From Luteolibacter ambystomatis (GTDB lineage: Bacteria; Verrucomicrobiota; Verrucomicrobiia; Verrucomicrobiales; Akkermansiaceae): a DNA stretch of 64,000 nucleotides. This document shows, one piece after another, positions 1-8,796 of this stretch. The first letter of the stretch is position 1. Every line of letters starts with the position of its first letter. The stretch is taken from positions 2,925,754 through 2,989,753 of the forward strand of contig NZ_CP073100.1 of NCBI RefSeq assembly GCF_018137965.1. The letters run 5' to 3'. The notes under the pieces were generated by a model, which made no database searches, was not told where the DNA came from, and worked only from the letters and a program-made list of their open reading frames with translations. The position numbers and the translations under genes were made by a program.

Positions 1-706
1 TGAAGAACGCCGCCGCGGACACCGGCGTGCCCAGGTCAACCTGCTTCACCGGCGAAGCGCCCAACTGCCACAGCGATCCATTCGCGAACCACACCCGCGT
101 GCCATTCCGGCTGGGCCAGAAATTCGCCGCGGACGCCAGCGGCAGGGTGGACTTTTCCACCACCGCGGGCTGCACGCCCACGTCCAACCGCAGCACGGTG
201 ACCGCGCCATTCTCCACCTTCACGCCCACCGCCACGCTGCCACCCTCCGTGGACTTCCACCTCGCGCCGCCGAGATCGGTGGCGAAGGCAACCTCGGAAA
301 GCAGTGTGCCGGTGAAGCGATCGTAGGCGGAAACCTTGCTGCCGGAGATCACATGCAGCGCGTTCCCGGAAAGAACCAACCCACCCGTGTTCACGCCGGG
401 CAGAAACAACGCCTCGCCGCTGCCATCCGCATTCGCCCGGTAGATGCCTCCGGGAGCTATCGCGAACTCGTGGATGCGGTCCCACACGAACGCCGTCGGC
501 GAGGCCGCCTTCGTCATCCGGATCGCCGTGCCCCAGGTACCGGCCTGGAGGTCCAACCGCGAAACCTGGCTGCCGGAAAGGAACCGGACTTCGTTGCCAA
601 GCGACTCGATGTCCGTCGAAACGGCGGAAGCCCCTCCGAGGGAAAAACCCATCCATCCGACACATGTCAAAAACCGAGCCCGAGAGATAAAACGAGGGGA
701 GCGCAT
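1..706 (-). CDS. Secreted beta-propeller-like protein (C-terminus cut by window edge)
   Basis: Reading the minus strand from an ATG at 706 gives an open frame of 235 codons to the window edge, with no stop. The N-terminus (Arg-rich start, then a hydrophobic stretch ending in GGASA) is a signal peptide, so the protein is exported. The rest is a run of short beta-strand-like units with repeated phrases such as WGTAIRM, IHEFAIAPGGIYRAN, LVLSGNALHVISGSKVSAYD and NGTRVWFANGSLWQLG. That pattern fits a beta-propeller of the PQQ/YncE type. A 209-residue frame in another register (36-665) is a shadow with poor protein character. I recognise no named family. Function unknown; the gene continues to the left of the window. 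Confidence 0.6.
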   Translation of the reverse strand, partial: MRSPRFISRARFLTCVGWMGFSLGGASAVSTDIESLGNEVRFLSGSQVSRLDLQAGTWGTAIRMTKAASPTAFVWDRIHEFAIAPGGIYRANADGSGEALFLPGVNTGGLVLSGNALHVISGSKVSAYDRFTGTLLSEVAFATDLGGARWKSTEGGSVAVGVKVENGAVTVLRLDVGVQPAVVEKSTLPLASAANFWPSRNGTRVWFANGSLWQLGASPVKQVDLGTPVSAAAFF

Positions 707-864
707 ACCAGAAAGAAAACGCCCGCTGCTAGCCCTGATTCCCTTGATTGACAAGCGATTTACAACAACACATCCACCGTGCGGAATGCATGACTCCTTC
801 AAAAGAAAACGTCCGCCATGCAGGCTTCATTTCATCCATTCTTCATGCGGAGTCCGCTATGAAT

Positions 865-1620
865 TCAAGATTCGGTGCTTCGCCGCCCGAGGCCTTCGCG
901 GCGCTCACGTTCCCGCCGGAGCTTTTCCAAGGTCACGCGCGGCCGCAGCAGCCAGCGCCCGTAGAGCCACCCGGCCAAGCCGCCGCCGAAGTGGCAGCCG
1001 TGGCTCAGCGCCCACCAGGATTCCAATCCATGTTCCGCCAAATAGCGGCCGCCATTTGAAAACAGGGGCAATCCCAACGCCGGGTCCATCAACGCGAGCA
1101 GCGCCGAAGCCGCCAACAGCCCGATACCGACCCAGCGGCCGGATACCATCAACGGCCACATGGTTGATTCCGGGGAAAGCGTGGTGACCAACAGCAGCAG
1201 TCCATAGGCCGCGCCGGAAATCCCCACCAACGTCACATCATATCGCGAGGCGAAAAGAAGATGCCCGGCAGCCCCGCCCAGAATCGCGAGGAACACCGCG
1301 CGCAACAAAATCCGCCGTCCCAATACATGCTCCACGCGCGTTCCCAACAAAAGCAGGCAGAATGCGTTCAATCCAGCATGCAGCCAGTTGCCATGGAGCA
1401 GGGCATAGGTCCCGATCTGCCACAGCCACCCCATGCCGATGGTCTCCTGGCTCAGACCCAACAGGCGGAAAAGCGGACCAAGCCGCGCGTGACCGCCGTA
1501 GGATTCAACGGCGGCCTGGATGCCAAGAATGACCAGCACGATCAGCCACGGCAGGCGCGCCCGCCCGAGCTGGCCGAAGCCCCGCCCCACCCCATGCGCA
1601 CGAGCCACCAGACGATTCAT
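865..1620 (-). CDS. Rhomboid family intramembrane serine protease
   Basis: 251 residues. The sequence has about six hydrophobic segments and the rhomboid signatures: the HGNWLHAGLN segment (residues 76-85), the catalytic serine motif GISGAAYG (Ser135) and the catalytic histidine in SHGCHFGG (His210). Rhomboids cleave transmembrane substrates inside the inner membrane. The serine motif reads GIS rather than the more usual GAS, which is tolerated in the family. A basic, Arg-rich tail (RRERERREGLGRR) follows the last membrane segment. It lies 59 bp downstream of nuoC on the same strand and may be cotranscribed, but nothing ties it to complex I. Confidence 0.88.
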   Translation of the reverse strand: MNRLVARAHGVGRGFGQLGRARLPWLIVLVILGIQAAVESYGGHARLGPLFRLLGLSQETIGMGWLWQIGTYALLHGNWLHAGLNAFCLLLLGTRVEHVLGRRILLRAVFLAILGGAAGHLLFASRYDVTLVGISGAAYGLLLLVTTLSPESTMWPLMVSGRWVGIGLLAASALLALMDPALGLPLFSNGGRYLAEHGLESWWALSHGCHFGGGLAGWLYGRWLLRPRVTLEKLRRERERREGLGRRSTES

Positions 1621-1679
1621 CGTGCAGGAGGGGTGCGGGTTCGAGGAGCGGAGAAAGGCGCGATCGTCCGGAAGAAAAA

Positions 1680-2246
1680 TCAGTCGATCACACGGGCCCG
1701 CGGTTCACGACCGATGGTGTCATCACCGCCCGCGCACGTCACGAACGGACCGCCTTCCAATGGCGCGATGCCCGTGAAAGCGACGTCCGGCATGTCCGAA
1801 GGACGTCCCTGAAGCGGGAAATCCTTCCGCAGCGGGAAGAACGGATAACCTTCCCACATCAGGATGCGGCGCAGGTCCGGATGATTGGTGAACCGGATGC
1901 CCATCATGTCATAAACCTCACGCTCATGCCAATCGGCACCGGCCCACAGGTCCGTCACGCTCGGCACGGACTCATCCTCACCCACCGGGGATTTCACCCG
2001 CAGGTGCTTCGAGTCGTCCACCGTGACGAGTTCATAAACCATCTCGAACCGCGGATCGTCGCCGAAGTGGTCGAGGCTGGCGATGTCGATGACCATGCCG
2101 TAGCCGAGCTCGTTCTTCGCGAAGGCCATCACATCGTGCAGCGCCGCCAGCTCCACCGTCACGGTGTGCTCGCCACGGAACTCATTGCCGGACTTCACCT
2201 GCGCGCCGAATTTCTCGCGCACCTTGCTCACGTCTTCCGCGGACAT
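1680..2246 (-). CDS. nuoC: NADH-quinone oxidoreductase subunit C
   Basis: 188 residues from the ATG at 2246. The open frame extends upstream to 2498, but that part lies inside nuoB in another register and has no protein character. The complex I 30 kDa subunit signature is present: GADWHEREVYDMMGIRF followed by HPDLRRILM. NuoC is a peripheral-arm subunit of the proton-pumping NADH:quinone oxidoreductase, next to the NuoB/NuoD core. It is 29 bp downstream of nuoB. It is a stand-alone NuoC, not the NuoCD fusion of enterobacteria. Confidence 0.93.
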   Translation of the reverse strand: MSAEDVSKVREKFGAQVKSGNEFRGEHTVTVELAALHDVMAFAKNELGYGMVIDIASLDHFGDDPRFEMVYELVTVDDSKHLRVKSPVGEDESVPSVTDLWAGADWHEREVYDMMGIRFTNHPDLRRILMWEGYPFFPLRKDFPLQGRPSDMPDVAFTGIAPLEGGPFVTCAGGDDTIGREPRARVID

Positions 2247-2275
2247 CGTTTCGGTAAAGGGGAAAAGGGTGCGGC

Positions 2276-2812
2276 TCAGGCCATTTCGTTGAGGAACTCC
2301 TGCTTCTGCTGCTGGAGCGCTGGCTGGGTCTCGATCTTCGCCTGGAGCTTCATGAGGCCTTCGATCAGCGCCTCGGGGCGCGGCGGGCACCCGGAAATGT
2401 ACACATCCACCGGGATCAGCTTGTCGATGCCCTGGAGCACCGCGTAGCTGCGGTACATCCCGCCGGACGAGGCACACGCGCCCATGGCGATGCACCACTT
2501 CGGCTCCGGCATCTGGTCCCAGATGCGTTTCACGGCCAGCGCCATCTTGTAGGTCACCGTGCCAGCCACGATCATCACGTCCGCCTGGCGGGGCGAAAAA
2601 CGCATCACCTCCGCACCGAAACGACTGAGGTCAAAGCGGCTGCAGGCGGCGGCCATCATTTCGATCGCGCAGCAGGCGAGGCCCATCGGCATCGGCCACA
2701 TCGAGTTCTTTCGCATCCAGTTCATCGCCGCATCGACGCGGGTGAAGATCACGTTACCCTCGATTTTCGAGTCGTAGGCGGCGTGGAGCGGCTGCTGGGA
2801 AGGACTGACCAT
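2276..2812 (-). CDS. nuoB: NADH-quinone oxidoreductase subunit B
   Basis: 178 residues from the ATG at 2812. NuoB holds the terminal [4Fe-4S] cluster N2, which passes electrons to quinone. The four expected cysteines are all there: the tandem pair in LACCAIEMM (Cys47, Cys48), Cys113 in MGACASSGG and Cys142 in [14 protein letters not shown]. The frame could start further upstream at 2902, but conservation begins near [16 protein letters not shown]. No nuoA, nuoD or other nuo gene follows or precedes. The rest of the complex must be encoded elsewhere. Confidence 0.95.
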   Translation of the reverse strand: MVSPSQQPLHAAYDSKIEGNVIFTRVDAAMNWMRKNSMWPMPMGLACCAIEMMAAACSRFDLSRFGAEVMRFSPRQADVMIVAGTVTYKMALAVKRIWDQMPEPKWCIAMGACASSGGMYRSYAVLQGIDKLIPVDVYISGCPPRPEALIEGLMKLQAKIETQPALQQQKQEFLNEMA

Positions 2813-2974
2813 GGTGGCTATACCGATACCCTGCCTCCCCACCGCCCCCGCCTCAAGCCGTTTGTGAAGGATTTCACAAGCAGGCGGCCACCGCCCGGCC
2901 ATCGCACCCCGATCAAAGTCTCCTCTCTTTGAATGGATTGCGAAACAGTCATGAACTCCCCACCGTCATCGGAA

Positions 2975-3493
2975 ATGAAACACACCATCCTCGTTTTCCT
3001 GGGCAGTTGTGCCGCTGCTTGGGCCGGAGAAGCCGCTCTTGTTCAAACCTATCAACCGCTTGACGGTCAGGGCAGTGGTGAAATCGAGATCCGGCCGGTC
3101 TCCTGTGTGGACTGGTACAGCCATTCCGGTTTCCCCAATGTCATCAATCTGATTTCAGCACCCAACAAGCCGCCCACCAACGCCCCCGAACCTGTGGGCG
3201 ATATCAATCTGGCCTCCATCTACGGCCTTTCGTTCAAGGGCGGGGACCCCGAGGGGGATCGCACCATTTTACTGGATGCGACCCGGTTCGCCGTTCCGGA
3301 AAACCACGGCCATCCCCGCGAGAAGATCCTGAGAGCCAGCCTCGAGTGCCTGCGAAAAGTCCTGCCAGAAAAATTCACCTCCGCTCCGATCAAACTGGAA
3401 TGCCATGAAAAGGATCGCGAATGGATCGGCAAAATCCTGGAGGAGTTCAAGAAGCACGACCGCAGTAAACCTTTCTTTGAGTCTCCTCGATAA
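2975..3493 (+). CDS. Secreted protein of unknown function
   Basis: 172 residues from the ATG at 2975 (MKHTILVFLGSCAAAWAGEA), chosen because it places a clean signal peptide at the N-terminus. In-frame ATGs at 2933 and 2951 would add 14 or 8 mostly polar residues. The mature part has no motif I recognise. It contains a Pro/Asn-rich stretch (PNKPPTNAPEPVGD) and an amphipathic C-terminal half (EKILRASLECLRKVL and KDREWIGKILEEFKKH). It is divergent from nuoB and convergent with the GH95 gene. Confidence 0.55.
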   Translation: MKHTILVFLGSCAAAWAGEAALVQTYQPLDGQGSGEIEIRPVSCVDWYSHSGFPNVINLISAPNKPPTNAPEPVGDINLASIYGLSFKGGDPEGDRTILLDATRFAVPENHGHPREKILRASLECLRKVLPEKFTSAPIKLECHEKDREWIGKILEEFKKHDRSKPFFESPR

Positions 3494-3531
3494 GACCTTC
3501 GGAAAAACTCTTCGAGCCTCCCGGGCTCTTT

Positions 3532-5799
3532 TCACTTCCGCTCCACCGTCACCGCCACGCCAGGCTGGAGCGGAATGGCGAGCCTGCCGTTCTCCCGCTT
3601 GGCACCGGGCGGCAGGCTGGCGATTTCCCCGCCGGGGAAGGGATCGGCCAGGATGGCAGTGGACGCCTTCGCGGCGGTGATCGTGAAGGACCGGGTGGCC
3701 CCGTCCTTCCGCGTGGCGGAGATCTTGAACCCGCCTTCGGCCCGCAGATCGGCGAAGGAAGCGTCCTTCCAAGCCTCCGGCACGGCGGGGAACAGCCGGA
3801 TCACGCCGGTGTGGCTCTGCATGAGCATTTCGTGGATGGCATCCATGAACAGGAAATTCCCCTCCAGAGTGAACGGCCGGTAGGTGAAGCCGCTGAGACC
3901 GGACTTCGTCTGATCGCCATTCACATGAAAACCATTGCGGGTGACGAAGGCGCGCTCGAAGTCCCGCAGCGGCCGCGCCGAATCCTCCGGCATCCCGGCA
4001 CGGGCGGCGAGCGCCGCTCCCCAGGTGAAGGAGTAGCCGACCCACGCTCCGGAGCCGCTGCCGATGAGCTGCTTCACCGTGCTCTTCACCGTTTTCTCCG
4101 TATCCGGCGAGCCCGCCGGATCGAGCAGGCCCAGCGGATAGATCGCCATCGCGTGGGAAAAGTGACGGTGCGAGTGCTTGAAGGGGATGCCCTCCGCCAC
4201 CAGCAGTTCACCGGTGGATGGATCGGTCTTCAATGGTGCGAGCTTCGCCTTGATCGCGGCCCACTTCGCCGCCTCGTCCTTCTTGCCAAGAGCGGCGGCC
4301 ATTTCCTCCAACGCGCCGGAAGACCACAGCAGCAGCGCCTGATCGAAATTCGAGTTCGGCTTCAGATAGGCGGCGAAACCGCCATCGTTCCACTCCGGGC
4401 TGGAGGTCACCGGCAGCACCAGCTTGCCGTCCTTCTCCGAACACAGCGAGAAAACCGAAGTGGCGACTTCCTTCAGCCACGGATAGCCCCGCTCGGCCAG
4501 GAACCGGTCGTCGCGCGTCGTCTTCCAATAGCGGTAGAACGCGTGGCCGTTCCAAAGACCGGCGGTGAGGCTCATGGCATACGGCGGCCAGCCGCCCATC
4601 GGCTGCGCGGCGCGGGTCATCACGCCGGGCACCATCGCCGTGTTCATGCCGAAGAAGTTCTTCCCATAGGCGCGGAACTCCGGCATACGGTTCCAATAGT
4701 AGTTCAGATACGACATCCCCGGATCGGTGAGTCCCGCGGTCTGCCATGCCACGTAGGTCATCTGGGTGTTGAGGTCGTTGTGGTAGTCACCCTTCCACGG
4801 CGGCAGGCCGCCGCCATCCGCGGTCCACACGCCCTGCAGGGGCATCGGATCGGACTGCGCGCGCGAGGATGCCCCGTAGTAGTACTTCACCAGGTCATAG
4901 TGGTGCTGGAGACGCGGCTCCGGCAGCGTGACCGAGGAGGTGCGGTAGAACGACTTCCACCATGCGAGATGGGCGCCCAACGGCGTGTCCCAGCCTTTTG
5001 CCAAGGCGGAGGCAGCCCCTTCCCGGGCCTTCGCCAGCGGATCGCCGCCCTGCTCGCCGGAGGTGATGGAGATCGCCGCCAGCGTCTGCCCGGCCGCCGT
5101 TTTCCAACGTACGGAGAACGCATAGCTGCCACCCGCGGCGGTCTTCTGGAGATAGGACACCTCGTTTTCACCACGGGTGAATTCCGGTGCGGGATAGCCG
5201 AGTTGATTGATCGAGGAAGGACGCACCAGATCGAACTTCGCGGTGGCGGGCAACCGCAGCAACGCCACCGGAGACGTGGCGGAGAAAAACGCCTCCGCAC
5301 GGGTCCCATCGGTGAAGACCACCGAACCGAGCGCCTTTTCGAAGTCGAGCTGGAATTCCTTCGCCTGCTTGTCCGCGGGCAACTCGATCACCAGCCGCCC
5401 TCCGGGGATCTTCGTCCACCGGCCCTTGTCGTAGATGCCGTCGAAGTATTTCCCATAGGTGCCACCGTCCTTTTTCGCGATGGCTTCCAACAGCGTCTTG
5501 TAGGTGAACTTCGGATCACGGACCTCGTCCGGAGCCCGCTCGTCCCACAGATCGCCGCGGTCGAGCGAGAGATTGAGCTTGTTTCCCGCACCCCATAGCA
5601 AGCCGCCCGTCGCACCATTGCCCAACGGGATGGCATTGTCCCACTGGTCGATGGGTGCTGGCAGCACCAGCGAATCCGGGCCGAGGACGTCATGGAGGCG
5701 TTCCGCACTGGTGGCCGTATCATCGGCACGAACGGAGGTTGCGAGGGCGATGGCGACAAAGCCGTACGAAAAGGACTGCAAGAACGGAGACATGGTCAT
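3532..5799 (-). CDS. GH95-like glycoside hydrolase (alpha-L-fucosidase/galactosidase type)
   Basis: 755 residues. ATGs at 5799 and 5793 both precede a signal peptide ending SVRAD, so the enzyme is exported; 5799 is used. The N-terminal domain has the GH95 opening motif WDNAIPLGNGATGG. The catalytic (alpha/alpha)6 part carries LQGVWTADGG (about residue 320), YHNDLNTQMTY (about 345), SSPEW (about 467; in GH95 the SPE glutamate is the general acid) and HRHFSHAMAIYPLG (about 544). GH95 enzymes remove terminal fucose or galactose by inversion. The usual N-x-N of the YHxNxNxQ motif appears as D-L-N here, so the substrate may differ from that of classical fucosidases. An esterase and a GH36 enzyme are neighbours. 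Confidence 0.82.
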   Translation of the reverse strand: MTMSPFLQSFSYGFVAIALATSVRADDTATSAERLHDVLGPDSLVLPAPIDQWDNAIPLGNGATGGLLWGAGNKLNLSLDRGDLWDERAPDEVRDPKFTYKTLLEAIAKKDGGTYGKYFDGIYDKGRWTKIPGGRLVIELPADKQAKEFQLDFEKALGSVVFTDGTRAEAFFSATSPVALLRLPATAKFDLVRPSSINQLGYPAPEFTRGENEVSYLQKTAAGGSYAFSVRWKTAAGQTLAAISITSGEQGGDPLAKAREGAASALAKGWDTPLGAHLAWWKSFYRTSSVTLPEPRLQHHYDLVKYYYGASSRAQSDPMPLQGVWTADGGGLPPWKGDYHNDLNTQMTYVAWQTAGLTDPGMSYLNYYWNRMPEFRAYGKNFFGMNTAMVPGVMTRAAQPMGGWPPYAMSLTAGLWNGHAFYRYWKTTRDDRFLAERGYPWLKEVATSVFSLCSEKDGKLVLPVTSSPEWNDGGFAAYLKPNSNFDQALLLWSSGALEEMAAALGKKDEAAKWAAIKAKLAPLKTDPSTGELLVAEGIPFKHSHRHFSHAMAIYPLGLLDPAGSPDTEKTVKSTVKQLIGSGSGAWVGYSFTWGAALAARAGMPEDSARPLRDFERAFVTRNGFHVNGDQTKSGLSGFTYRPFTLEGNFLFMDAIHEMLMQSHTGVIRLFPAVPEAWKDASFADLRAEGGFKISATRKDGATRSFTITAAKASTAILADPFPGGEIASLPPGAKRENGRLAIPLQPGVAVTVERK

Positions 5800-5955
5800 G
5801 AACAAAAGACCGCCTCCTTACGCCAACGATCCCGGAAAATTCGCAGATTTTCTCAAAAAACTCACTTCTCTCCTTCCCGCTCCATCGACCCGCGGCACAC
5901 GGAAAGGCTAACCGATAGGCCCTTGCGAAAGCGGCATTCCGGGCGAGGCTATCGT

Positions 5956-6810
5956 ATGTTCAGGGATGAAGCCGTTAGCCCCTTTGGCGGTCTGAATTCC
6001 ACCGCCTTCACCCACCTGCGGGATCTCGACTACGCGGGCCACGGCAATCCCGCCCAGACGCTGGACCTGCTGCTGCCGCCACGCGGTGACGGCCCACCCC
6101 ATCCGGTGGTCATCTACATCCACGGCGGATCCTGGGACTCCGGAGAGAAGGAAGACGGTCTCGTGCCTCTGAGCCTGCTGGCCAGCGGTGACTTCGCGCT
6201 GGTCAGCATCAACTACCGGCTCACGGGCGAGGCACGCTGGCCAGCCCCCTTGGAAGATGCCCGCGCCGCACTCGCCTTTCTCCGGGAAAACGCCGCCACC
6301 TGGCATCTCGATCCGGAGCGGATCGGCATCGTGGGCGTATCCGCGGGCGGACAGATCGCGGGCATGCTCGGCACCCATGCGCCCGGGACGACCGCCCCGG
6401 ACGGCATCCGCTGCGTGGCCAGCTTCTTCGGACCCACCGATTTCCTCTCGCTGGTGGGCCATCCCGAGTCATTGGAGCCGGAAGAGGCGGCGTTCGCGGA
6501 ACGGTTTTTCGGCATCGCGGGACCTGACCTGTTGGAAACGGCGCGGCGCGCCTCACCCGTGAACTGGGTGGGGCCGGACGCCGCCCCTTTCCTGCTGATC
6601 CATGGCACCGAGGACGAGGTCGTGCCGTTTTCCCAATCCGAGGGGATGCATGCCGCCCTGCTGCATGCCGGGGTGGAAAGTACGATGATTCCCGTAGCTG
6701 GAGCCGGCCACGGCTTTTTCGTCCCCGCCTTGCTGGAGCCGGTACGCCAGTTCCTCGGCAGGCACCTGCTGGATCGGGCCGATGCCCTGCCGCGACGGCG
6801 CGCGGGATGA
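5956..6810 (+). CDS. Alpha/beta hydrolase (HSL-type esterase/lipase)
   Basis: 284 residues from the ATG at 5956. The frame stays open upstream to 5692, but that part is antisense to the GH95 gene and not protein-like. It shows the oxyanion-hole motif HGGSW (about residue 56), the nucleophile elbow GVSAGG (Ser about 129), the acid region HGTEDEVVP (about 216) and the histidine region GAGHGFF (about 250). These are the hallmarks of the hormone-sensitive-lipase/carboxylesterase branch of the alpha/beta hydrolases. There is no signal peptide, so it is probably cytoplasmic. Placed between two glycosidase genes, it could deacetylate sugars, but that is inference. Confidence 0.85.
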   Translation: MFRDEAVSPFGGLNSTAFTHLRDLDYAGHGNPAQTLDLLLPPRGDGPPHPVVIYIHGGSWDSGEKEDGLVPLSLLASGDFALVSINYRLTGEARWPAPLEDARAALAFLRENAATWHLDPERIGIVGVSAGGQIAGMLGTHAPGTTAPDGIRCVASFFGPTDFLSLVGHPESLEPEEAAFAERFFGIAGPDLLETARRASPVNWVGPDAAPFLLIHGTEDEVVPFSQSEGMHAALLHAGVESTMIPVAGAGHGFFVPALLEPVRQFLGRHLLDRADALPRRRAG

Positions 6811-6840
6811 AACACCACCCCGCCCGGCCACGGCCGCGGT

Positions 6841-8688
6841 TCACTTCACCGGCACGATCTCCAGCAGCCGCCCGGAATGCGGTGGCATGGCGGAAAGCTT
6901 GAAGGAGCCCCCGTGTTCGCCGAGATCACCGCCGCTCCAATAGTCGGTGAGCTTCGCCTTGCCTCCGAAGGTCACCTCGCGGTCGGCGGGCTGGTCGTCC
7001 CAGTTGAAGACGGCCACCCACTCACGCCCCGCGTCCTGAAGGCGGCCGAGCGCGAAGGATTCGTCGGCGAACCGGAACGGTCGGCCGGTCGGCGGGATGG
7101 ACTTCTGCAGCAGCGCGATCCGGTCCGGCGGGAGCGATGGTAAATTGTCGCCGCTCAGCAGCATGCCACCGGTGGCGCGCAGCAGGGTCGCGTGGAAGAG
7201 AGTCTCATCCAGAGTGACTCCGCCCTTGCCGACGGGCTTGCCGTCCGGCCCCATCACGTCGGCGCTCTTGGTTCCCAGCAGCAGGCTGTCCGGGTCGTTC
7301 CACCACAGGCGGCCGTTCTGCCAGTTCCGGTAGAGGTTTTCGCGACCAGTGTCCTTGAAGGACTTCCACGAGGGAGCCACGTCCATGCTCGCGCGTGAGC
7401 CGTGGATGAGCCCGAGCGAAGGCCACAGCGGATGATTGCATCCGAGGATGAAGCTGTCCCCCGCGCCGCGCAGGATCGCCTCCATGCCGCGGCGGTAGGC
7501 TTCCACACGGGTTGCGTTCGGATCGTGGTGGTGGCCGCCGTGGATCGCGCCCCAATAGTTCGCATCCAGTTTGAAATAGGTCACCCCCCAATCGCGGTGG
7601 AGGGTGCGGAAGGTTTCCTCCAGCCACTTCAGCGCACCCGGGTGGGTGCCATCGAGCGCATACCATGGACCCATCCGCCAGCCGCCGAAGCCGATCTTGT
7701 TCGAGGGCAGCGGCTTGCCATCGTCCCCGGTCACGAACCATTCCGGATGCTCCTTGAAAAGCCTCGATTGCGGGCTGGCCACGAAGGGTGCGACCCACAG
7801 CGCGGGCTCGAGCCCATCCTTGCGGATGCCCTTCAGCACCTCCTGCACGCCGCCGCCGAAGGCCTTGCCGGTTTCCAGCCAATCCCCCATCCACGGCTGA
7901 TAGCCGTCATCGATCTGCACGTAGCGCAGGCCGGGCAGGTTCTCCTTCATCCAGCGGGAATTGTCGGACACGTTCTTCGCGGTGACACCCGGGCCGAAGC
8001 AGATCCACGAGCTCCAGCCGGTCGGCACTGGATCGTGCTTCAGACGCGGATGATTCTTCGAAATGGCCGCGGTGAACCCGTCGTAGAGCGCCTCGCGGTC
8101 CTCTCCGGCAGCGGCCATGAAGTCCTCCAGCATCCAAGTCTTGCCGGCCTCCAGCGTGAGGTTCTCCGTATCCTCGGAAACGCGGAGCCGCTTGCCATCG
8201 AAGCCGAAGCGCCCGGTGAAACGCCGGCAGGAGGAAAAGCCCAGCAACAACCGCTGCTTCCCGGCGGGAGCCAGCGTCACCACGCTGTAAACGGTGCGGA
8301 GCCGGTCCGGCTCCGGAATCTTGTAGTGGGCACGATCGGTGTAGGTATCGAGATCCACCGGTTTCTCCAGCATGCCCGCAGTCTGGGACAGCTTCGTGAA
8401 GCCCTCGCCGTGCAGCGGAGTATCCCCGGGCAAGCCGTGATCGCCGTCGTATAGCACCACCTCGCGGATCTTCACCGCGGCCTTGCCCTTGTTCACCACG
8501 GCCCACCGTGAGACGGCGCCTTCATCCTTGCGAACGAGCGCCACGTCCGCCGACGCGGAGGAACCATCCTCCAGAATTACACGACCGGGGCTGTCGCGGA
8601 GAAGTTGAAGCAACGACGGAGCTTCCACCCCAAGGGTGGAACCGGTGGCCGCCACGACGGCCAGAAGGATCAAAGGATAGCGGAGCAT
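6841..8688 (-). CDS. Secreted alpha-galactosidase, GH36/GH27 clan
   Basis: 615 residues from the ATG at 8688 (MLRYPLILLAVVAATGSTLG, a signal peptide). Longer starts up to 8775 add a basic, non-conserved leader. A beta-rich N-terminal domain is followed by a TIM barrel with the clan D motifs: TGWSSWICFGPGV, YVQIDDGYQPW, the nucleophile in YFKLDANYWGA (Asp about 371), and the acid/base in SRASMDVAPSW (about 435). A short C-terminal beta domain ends in a glycosidase-like SGRLLEIVPVK. The enzyme hydrolyses terminal alpha-galactosyl residues with retention. With the neighbouring GH95 enzyme it points to growth on plant or algal heteroglycans or host glycans. Confidence 0.85.
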   Translation of the reverse strand: MLRYPLILLAVVAATGSTLGVEAPSLLQLLRDSPGRVILEDGSSASADVALVRKDEGAVSRWAVVNKGKAAVKIREVVLYDGDHGLPGDTPLHGEGFTKLSQTAGMLEKPVDLDTYTDRAHYKIPEPDRLRTVYSVVTLAPAGKQRLLLGFSSCRRFTGRFGFDGKRLRVSEDTENLTLEAGKTWMLEDFMAAAGEDREALYDGFTAAISKNHPRLKHDPVPTGWSSWICFGPGVTAKNVSDNSRWMKENLPGLRYVQIDDGYQPWMGDWLETGKAFGGGVQEVLKGIRKDGLEPALWVAPFVASPQSRLFKEHPEWFVTGDDGKPLPSNKIGFGGWRMGPWYALDGTHPGALKWLEETFRTLHRDWGVTYFKLDANYWGAIHGGHHHDPNATRVEAYRRGMEAILRGAGDSFILGCNHPLWPSLGLIHGSRASMDVAPSWKSFKDTGRENLYRNWQNGRLWWNDPDSLLLGTKSADVMGPDGKPVGKGGVTLDETLFHATLLRATGGMLLSGDNLPSLPPDRIALLQKSIPPTGRPFRFADESFALGRLQDAGREWVAVFNWDDQPADREVTFGGKAKLTDYWSGGDLGEHGGSFKLSAMPPHSGRLLEIVPVK

Positions 8689-8796
8689 GATGAGATCGAG
8701 GCATCTACCTTGGAAATTTCTGTGAACTTTCGCAAACACCGACAGCTTTCCTTTCCCTTTTTGACGCTCCGGCACCGGCCTGTTATCAGCCGGACC

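Noticed and set aside
3811-5598. A 595-codon frame antisense to the GH95 gene
   Set aside because: The GH95 frame has clear catalytic motifs and a signal peptide; this one is Arg/His/Gln-rich shadow.
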